A stretch of DNA of 64,000 nt from an uncultured Microbacterium sp. (GTDB taxonomy: Bacteria > Actinomycetota > Actinomycetes > Actinomycetales > Microbacteriaceae), in contig CAJYHN010000010.1 of assembly GCA_913774665.1 (NCBI GenBank), positions 682,001 to 746,000 of the forward strand, written 5' to 3'. Position numbers and translations under genes: made by a program. Position 1 is the first letter of the stretch. The number at the start of each line of letters is the position of its first letter. This document shows, piece after piece, positions 59,548 to 64,000 of this stretch. Below the pieces are notes generated by a model, which was given only the letters and a program-made list of their open reading frames with translations, made no database searches and was not told the DNA's origin.

Positions 59548-60441
59548 TCAGTTGTGAATGCGGCGGCGCTTTCCGTACAGGAAGATGCCCGCGCCGGCGA
59601 CGAGCGCGAGGGCTCCGGCACCGACGAGCGGCATCACGTCGGCGCTACCGGTCACGGCCAGCTTCGAGCCGGACGCGACACTCGACGAGCCGCCGACGGG
59701 GGCGGCACTCGACCCGTTGCCCGCGGGAGCGGGAGTGGGGGTCGGCGTCGGCGTGACGGCGGCGGGGAGGGTGAAGGACACGGTCTGTTCGCCGCGGCCT
59801 GCGCCTCCGGTGACCTGGTTGGCGACGACGGTCTGTGCGACCGGGGCGTCGTCGGCGTAGGTGCCGGTGGTGGACCACTGTCCGTTGACGACGACGGCGG
59901 CGGTGGTGCCGGGGACGCGGTTGCCGTTGGCGTCGAGGACGTTGACGGTGGAGCCGTCGGTGCCGGTGCCGGTGAAGGTCACGGTGCGGGAGTCGACGGT
60001 CTGGCCGTTGGTGGGTGCGGTGACGGTGAAGTTGCCGACCGGGGCCGCCGCGGGCAGGGCGAACGACACGGTCTGCTGCGGGATGCCGCTACCCCCGTAG
60101 AGGCCGCCGACGACGATGGTCTGCGCGACGGGGGCGTCATCCGCGTAAGCGGGCAGGGTCAGCGAATACGGCGTGGGCTGACCGAAGGAGCCACCGACGT
60201 TGGAGCGCGCCAGAACGTTGCTGCCGCTCTGGTCGTACACGATGACGGTGGACCCGCCGAAGACGGATCCTTCGACGGTCACCGTGCGCGAGTCGACGGT
60301 CGAGCCGTTGATCGGGCTGGTGACGGTGAGGCCTGCCTCCGCGGCGGATGCGGGCGCGGCGGTGAGCGCTACACCCCCGAGGGCAAGGGCGAGGGCGGCG
60401 GGCACGGTGAGTGCTTTCCGCCAGAACGGGCGACGTGACAT
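59548..60441 (-). CDS. Ig-like repeat surface protein with LAVTG sortase signal
   Basis: This is a 297-aa exported protein with signal peptide (1-34, PASAA). Two Ig-like repeats of about 90 aa follow, each of the form LTVTSPINGSTVDSRTVTVEGSV...YADDAPVAQTIVV...QQTVSFALP; the second has FTVTAPTNGQTVDSRTVTFTGTG. A Thr-Pro run and Gly/Ser linker lead to LAVTG, a hydrophobic helix and KRRR, a class-E sortase anchor as in the chaplin-like protein. ATG 60441 follows GGAGAAGG. It is probably a wall-attached adhesin or scaffold. Confidence 0.87.
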   Translation of the reverse strand: MSRRPFWRKALTVPAALALALGGVALTAAPASAAEAGLTVTSPINGSTVDSRTVTVEGSVFGGSTVIVYDQSGSNVLARSNVGGSFGQPTPYSLTLPAYADDAPVAQTIVVGGLYGGSGIPQQTVSFALPAAAPVGNFTVTAPTNGQTVDSRTVTFTGTGTDGSTVNVLDANGNRVPGTTAAVVVNGQWSTTGTYADDAPVAQTVVANQVTGGAGRGEQTVSFTLPAAVTPTPTPTPAPAGNGSSAAPVGGSSSVASGSKLAVTGSADVMPLVGAGALALVAGAGIFLYGKRRRIHN

Positions 60442-60673
60442 GTATTGACCTTCTCCATTGAAAGAGTGGGCCAAGGGGCGAGCAACGACGGGGTTGCAAT
60501 GGTGCACTCGACGGGAGGACCGACGCACGCTCTTCCGCGAGCGAGTGACGTTCCGCGGTCACGCTAACAAACAAAAAGAGACCCGATGGAGAGCGAAATT
60601 CTGTGATACCTCTTCGTTTCTTTCACCCTTTTCGGGCGAAAGGACGTATTGCGAAAAAATGCGGAGGAAAGGT

Positions 60674-60838
60674 CTTGAGGGCCGCATTCACGCCCAGCGC
60701 CGCCGCGGGAACGGCCGTCGCTGCCCCCACGGCATCCGACGCGGGGAGGCCCGGGTCGACAATGGCCCTGCGCACCGCGCGATCGAGCGTCGGGGTGGAC
60801 CCGGCGATCGTGACGCCGTCCTCTCCGAGGGACCGAGT
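60674..60838 (-). pseudogene. nagA C-terminal remnant
   Basis: A 55-codon minus-strand stretch reads RTRSLGEDGVTIAGSTPTLDRAVRRAIVD, then PASDAVGAATAVPAAALG. This is the C-terminal pattern of N-acetylglucosamine-6-phosphate deacetylase (IAGSTLTLDRAVR...ADAV.AATA.PA.ALG). The catalytic domain is absent and the frame is not preceded by a start. The rest of 60442-60908 shows no gene; it should hold the promoter of the surface protein gene. Confidence 0.7.
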
Positions 60839-60908
60839 GCGGCCCGGCGATGCGCTCGTTCTCCTTCGAGCAAATCGACGTGCAGCAGTGACTCCGGCCG
60901 CCTGATTC

Positions 60909-60956
60909 ATACGCCCGACATATGTTCGCCGTCGTACGCTCCACATGATGTCCTCG
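60909..60956 (+). repeat. 48-bp direct repeat, copy B (native promoter/start)
   Basis: This is the partner of copy A (59343-59390), with two mismatches. It carries -10 TACGCT (60935-60940) 7 nt before ATG 60948, so it is the natural leaderless promoter of the downstream gene. Confidence 0.9.
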
Positions 60957-61475
60957 TCAGATCGCGCCCCGCGCCTTCCGCGTGTGTTCCGGGAACGCCG
61001 GGGCCTGCTGCTGGCGATCGTGGTGCTCGTCATCGCGGTCGTCGCGGGGGCGAGTCTCACCAGTGCCAGAGACCACGCGGTCCGCGATTCCGTCGCTCCC
61101 GTCGAATGGCGCGGGGCCCCGGACGGAGCAACGCCCGGGAACGAGATGCTCATCCGGCTCCAGCGCGACGGCACGGCGGAGGTCGTCGACGCCCCGCGCG
61201 GAGACGTGACGCGTCAGGACCGCGATGAGGCCCGGCAGAACCGCAACGGCCGCCGGCACCTCTGCTTCGCGCCCGCGGGGACGGGCGTCTACACGGGGCC
61301 CGCCACCTGGGAGGTCGTCGGCGAGTGGGGGATCCGCGTGCAGTTCGACGACTCGTCGCTCATCCTGCGCGCGGGCAAGGGCGGCTCCCTGCTGCGCGAC
61401 CCCGACTGGAACAGCCCGCGCATGCCCGAGTGCGGCGAGGACGGCAAGACCTGGCGGTTCACGCGCGTCGACTGA
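60948..61475 (+). CDS. Membrane-anchored hypothetical protein
   Basis: This is a 175-aa protein with a basic N-terminus (APRLPRVFRERR), one membrane segment (about 18-38) and an extracellular domain with NEMLIRLQRDGTAEVVDAPRG, CFAPAGTGVYTGPATWEVVGEWGIRVQFDDSSLIL and a final KTWRFTRVD. The strand order and two cysteines suggest a small lipocalin-like or beta-sandwich domain, but no family is recognised. I chose ATG 60948 over 60945 because it lies 7 nt after the -10 box, as in other leaderless genes here. Confidence 0.7.
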   Translation: MSSSDRAPRLPRVFRERRGLLLAIVVLVIAVVAGASLTSARDHAVRDSVAPVEWRGAPDGATPGNEMLIRLQRDGTAEVVDAPRGDVTRQDRDEARQNRNGRRHLCFAPAGTGVYTGPATWEVVGEWGIRVQFDDSSLILRAGKGGSLLRDPDWNSPRMPECGEDGKTWRFTRVD

Positions 61476-61499
61476 CCACGGCGGTCCGTCCCGCGGGGG

Positions 61500-62288
61500 T
61501 CAGCCTTGCGGAACCTCGATCTTCACCGGGTCGCCCCACCCCGTGAACTGCTGCATCGTGGTGGTCTCGATACCGCCGAACGATCCCGTCTCTTGGATGG
61601 CGACGACGCGGTGCCCCTCGCCGAGCCACACGGTCATGTCTTTCACGTCTACTCCGGATGCCGAGAAGGAGCCGTTCGCGCGCACTCGCCACGCGCGCAC
61701 CTCGGTGCCGTCGGGCAGCGAGACGGTGTCCTGGTCGGGTTGCACCGTCCAGCCGGGAGCGGCAGCGAGCAGAGCCGCGGCGGCAGAGGGGTCGGCGAAC
61801 GCGCGATAGGTCTGACCGATCGCGGCGGCGATGACCGCGCGGTAGTCGCTCCCGGTGGGGTCGGCGCGCACCCACGCGCCGTCGAAGCTCACCCACGCCT
61901 CATCGGGAGTGAGCACGAAGTCGTGCGTGCCGTCGGAGCCGGTGACCGATCCCGAGGTCGCGGGAGCGTCGCCGAAGACGAAGTCGGCTTCGCCCGTGAG
62001 CTCGGCCGACTGCAGGTGCAGGTGGCCGCTGCCCGCGGCGCGCGAGAACGCGACCACGCACGCCGAGAGCGCGTCGCCGGTGACCGTCGCGTCGGCGATG
62101 AGATCGACGTCGTCGCACTCCCGCGGAGACGAGACCGCGGGAGCGCCGGCCGGTGTTTGCGTCGCGATCGCGGTCGGTGTGGCGGAGTCGGTCGTTCCGG
62201 GGTCACCGGTCGGAGCGCAGGCGGCGAGCAGCAGAAGACCGACCGAGCCGAGAGCGAGACCGAGGGCCTTCGTCGACGTTCGTCTCAT
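61500..62288 (-). CDS. Lipoprotein, LppX/LprG-like length and layout
   Basis: This is a 262-aa exported lipoprotein with lipobox cysteine C24 (LLLLAAC), a Thr/Pro/Ala-rich linker (about 25-60) and a beta-rich domain: GSGHLHLQSAELTGEADFVFG, HDFVLTPDEAWVSFDGAWVRADP, YRAVIAAAIGQTYRAFADPSAAAALL, DVKDMTVWLGEGHRVVAIQETG. The antiparallel strand pattern resembles actinobacterial lipid- or substrate-carrier lipoproteins, but assignment is uncertain. ATG 62288 is chosen over 62396. It is divergent from the HEAT-repeat gene. Confidence 0.75.
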   Translation of the reverse strand: MRRTSTKALGLALGSVGLLLLAACAPTGDPGTTDSATPTAIATQTPAGAPAVSSPRECDDVDLIADATVTGDALSACVVAFSRAAGSGHLHLQSAELTGEADFVFGDAPATSGSVTGSDGTHDFVLTPDEAWVSFDGAWVRADPTGSDYRAVIAAAIGQTYRAFADPSAAAALLAAAPGWTVQPDQDTVSLPDGTEVRAWRVRANGSFSASGVDVKDMTVWLGEGHRVVAIQETGSFGGIETTTMQQFTGWGDPVKIEVPQG

Positions 62289-62382
62289 GGCATCCACTTT
62301 AAGAAGACTCCGCCACGGGGGCCACCGCACGGCCCACCCCGCTCCGGGCCGTGAAACGCTGGATCCGAAGGAGGGATCGACC

Positions 62383-63042
62383 ATGACCGACCCCACACCC
62401 GCCGACCGGCTGCGCGCGGCCCTCGAGCACTCCGACGCCTCCGCCCGGCTGCAGGCCGCGCTCGCCGCGGGAACGCGACCCGACGATCGCTACGTCGACG
62501 TGCTCGTGGCGCGCTGCGCGGTCGAATCCGACTTCTTCGTGCGCGACATGCTGACGTGGGCGCTCACCCGCCACGACCCCGCGCGCACCGTGCCCGCCCT
62601 GCTTCCCGAGGTGGGGTCCGACATCCCCCAGGCGCGAAGCCAGTCCCTGCACACCCTGTCGAAGATCGGCGACCCGGTCGCCTACACGGCGATCACGCCG
62701 GCGGTCCTGCGCGACAGGCACCCGGAAGTGGCCCGGGCGGCCTGGCGGACGGCATCCGGTCTCGTTCCCGACGACCAGCACGAAAGCCTCGCCGACGAGC
62801 TGTCGACGCAGTTCGGCCGGGGCGATCACGATACGCAGCGGAGCCTCAGCCGGGCGTTCGCCGCGATCGGTCGGCGCGCCGAGCCCACCGTCGAACGCGC
62901 GGCGGCCTCGCCGTACGACGTCGTCAGCGCGCACGCGCGGGCCACGGCGATCATCATGGACGACCCGGATGCCGACTTCGCCGCCGCCGCGGTCGAGGCA
63001 CGGCGCCTGGTGGCCCAGCGCGCGCTGCCCGCGGAGGACTGA
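62383..63042 (+). CDS. HEAT-repeat protein
   Basis: This is a 219-aa cytoplasmic, all-helical protein. Successive helix pairs with the HEAT pattern include DFFVRDMLTWALTRHDPARTVPALLPEVG, ARSQSLHTLSKIGDPVAYTAITPAVLRDRHPEVARAAWRTASGL, and DTQRSLSRAFAAIGRRAEPTVERAAASPY. ATG 62383 follows AAGGAGGGA, so the long upstream frame (from 61855, antisense to the lipoprotein) is rejected. It should serve as a protein-binding scaffold. Its partner is unknown; the kinase-like gene at 63050 is convergent. Confidence 0.85.
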   Translation: MTDPTPADRLRAALEHSDASARLQAALAAGTRPDDRYVDVLVARCAVESDFFVRDMLTWALTRHDPARTVPALLPEVGSDIPQARSQSLHTLSKIGDPVAYTAITPAVLRDRHPEVARAAWRTASGLVPDDQHESLADELSTQFGRGDHDTQRSLSRAFAAIGRRAEPTVERAAASPYDVVSAHARATAIIMDDPDADFAAAAVEARRLVAQRALPAED

Positions 63043-63049
63043 ATCCGGC

Positions 63050-64000
63050 TCAGTGGTAGTGCGTGACCCAGGCCCACAGCGGGGGGCGGCGTCGGCGCGC
63101 TGACGTCTCTCGCGCCTGACTCACGGCGCGCAGCGCGGTGACCGGCTCGGCGTCGGCGGTGACGGCAGCCACGGCGGCGGAATCCGCCGAGACCGCGGTG
63201 ACGGCCGCCGAATCGGCCGGCTCGGGCCCGCTCCGCAGCTCGCGCGCGAGATCGGCCACCTCGCCGGCTGTCGGACGCCCCGAGGGGTCGGGGTCGGTCA
63301 TGGCCGTGAGCAGTACCTCCCAGCCGTAGCCGAAGCCCTGCGGCACCTCGGGGTCGTAGTCCAGGGGCCCGAGCACGAGCTCCTGCATCGCGCCGCCGCT
63401 CAACGGGCCCTCGGCCGTGAGCATCTCCTGCGCCAACAAGCCCAGGGCGTAGATGTCGGATGCCGGGGACGCGGGCTCTCCGTGCAGTCGCTCGGGCGGG
63501 AGGTATTCGGCATCCGGATGCGTCTGCGCGGTGGCGGGCCGGGCGCCGAGCACCTGCGTCACGCCGAAGTCCGCGAGGACGGCGGTGAAGGGGCGGGGCG
63601 CGGCGCGCTCGGGGCGCAGCAGGACATTCGTGGACTCGAGGTGCTGGTGGACGATGCCGACCTCGTGGATCGCGGCGAGGCCCTCGGCCACGTCCTGCAG
63701 CAGTCCCGCGGCGAAGTCGGGAGCAAGCGCGCCCTGGTCGTCGAGATGCTGGCGCAGGGTCGGGCCGGGGATGAGCTCCATGACCAGATACCCGTGCCCC
63801 TCGCGCGTGAGGTGCGCGTCGTACAGCGTCACGAGCGACGGGTGGTCGAGGGCGGTGAGGATGCGCGCTGCGGCGAGTCGCCGCCGGGGGTGGGCGACCT
63901 CGTCGGGGTCGAGAGGGAAGACCTTCACCGCGACATCGCGCGCGAGCACGTCGTCGCGAGCGCGGTAGACAGTGCCCTCGCGATCGGAGCCGAGGGGCTC
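63050..64000 (-). CDS. Ser/Thr protein kinase-like protein, probable pseudokinase (partial)
   Basis: The coding region runs off the window; 317 codons are visible. The kinase fold starts at the glycine loop LGSDREGTVYRA, then the VAIK lysine as VAVKVF, gatekeeper region YLVMELIPG, the catalytic loop, and DFGVTQ. In the loop the usual HRDLKPxN reads HQHLESTN, so both the catalytic Asp and the Lys are replaced. EYLPPERL, SDIYALGLLAQEML and GRPTAGEVADLA complete the lobe. A short Ala/Val/Asp tail follows, and there is no membrane segment at the C-terminus. It may bind ATP but is unlikely to phosphorylate. Confidence 0.85.
   Translation of the reverse strand, partial: EPLGSDREGTVYRARDDVLARDVAVKVFPLDPDEVAHPRRRLAAARILTALDHPSLVTLYDAHLTREGHGYLVMELIPGPTLRQHLDDQGALAPDFAAGLLQDVAEGLAAIHEVGIVHQHLESTNVLLRPERAAPRPFTAVLADFGVTQVLGARPATAQTHPDAEYLPPERLHGEPASPASDIYALGLLAQEMLTAEGPLSGGAMQELVLGPLDYDPEVPQGFGYGWEVLLTAMTDPDPSGRPTAGEVADLARELRSGPEPADSAAVTAVSADSAAVAAVTADAEPVTALRAVSQARETSARRRRPPLWAWVTHYH

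Overview
The window is high-GC actinobacterial DNA, most like Microbacteriaceae and probably Microbacterium. I infer this from the codon use, the frequent GTG and leaderless starts behind TANNNT -10 boxes, the very frequent heptamer GGATGCC/GGCATCC, and the protein families present. The rpsF-ssb-rpsR-rplI block followed by dnaB is core chromosome. Short accessory islands rich in decayed genes lie between core blocks. No tRNA, rRNA, CRISPR array or intact insertion sequence was seen.

0-6.4 kb: a minus-strand operon of a DrrAB-like ABC exporter with a NarL/DesK-type two-component system and a likely response-regulator box upstream; a WXG100-like/YbaB-like pair; a membrane protein related to two more at 22-24 kb; a methyltransferase. 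6.5-15.9 kb: a truncated M14 peptidase, an ATP-grasp protein, an O-acetylhomoserine-sulfhydrylase-like enzyme, three luciferase-like monooxygenases (one SfnG-like), two SDRs and a divergent TetR gene. The first part looks like organosulfur use. 16-21.7 kb: a family-5 (Dpp/Opp type) ABC importer preceded by a palindrome matching the CebR operator core.

24.4-26.3 kb: ribosomal protein/SSB operon. 26.4-32.1 kb: an S-adenosylhomocysteine-hydrolase-like enzyme with an amidohydrolase and a cupin, then a polar amino-acid ABC importer. 32.2-35.1 kb: two secreted proteins, one with eight chaplin-like repeats, a Gly-Thr-Pro stalk and an LAVTG class-E sortase signal. 35.2-37.0 kb: a cluster of DnaA-box-like 9-mers directly upstream of the dnaB promoter.

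37-50.3 kb is accessory: an immunity-gene array with no toxin (one member frameshifted), a secreted GH43-CBM42 arabinan/xylan enzyme, an FAD oxidase, a flotillin gene with three in-frame stops and no frameshift, a two-gene coiled-coil plus GIY-YIG nuclease locus (candidate defence system), a decayed RibD/DHFR-like gene, an old-yellow-enzyme reductase, and a breakpoint joining an MFS transporter fragment to a 5'-truncated hydrolase.

50.4-56.4 kb: an amino-acid ABC importer with a cytoplasmic gamma-glutamyltransferase, two tandem palindromic operators and a TetR gene, then pdxH. 56.5-61 kb: a GTPase, an NTF2-like secreted protein, an SdpI-like protein, an Ig-like LAVTG surface protein, and debris (duplicated promoter/start segment, a copied GTPase fragment, a nagA C-terminal remnant). 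61-64 kb: a lipoprotein, a HEAT-repeat protein, and a Ser/Thr kinase-like protein that lacks the catalytic HRD aspartate and runs off the window.
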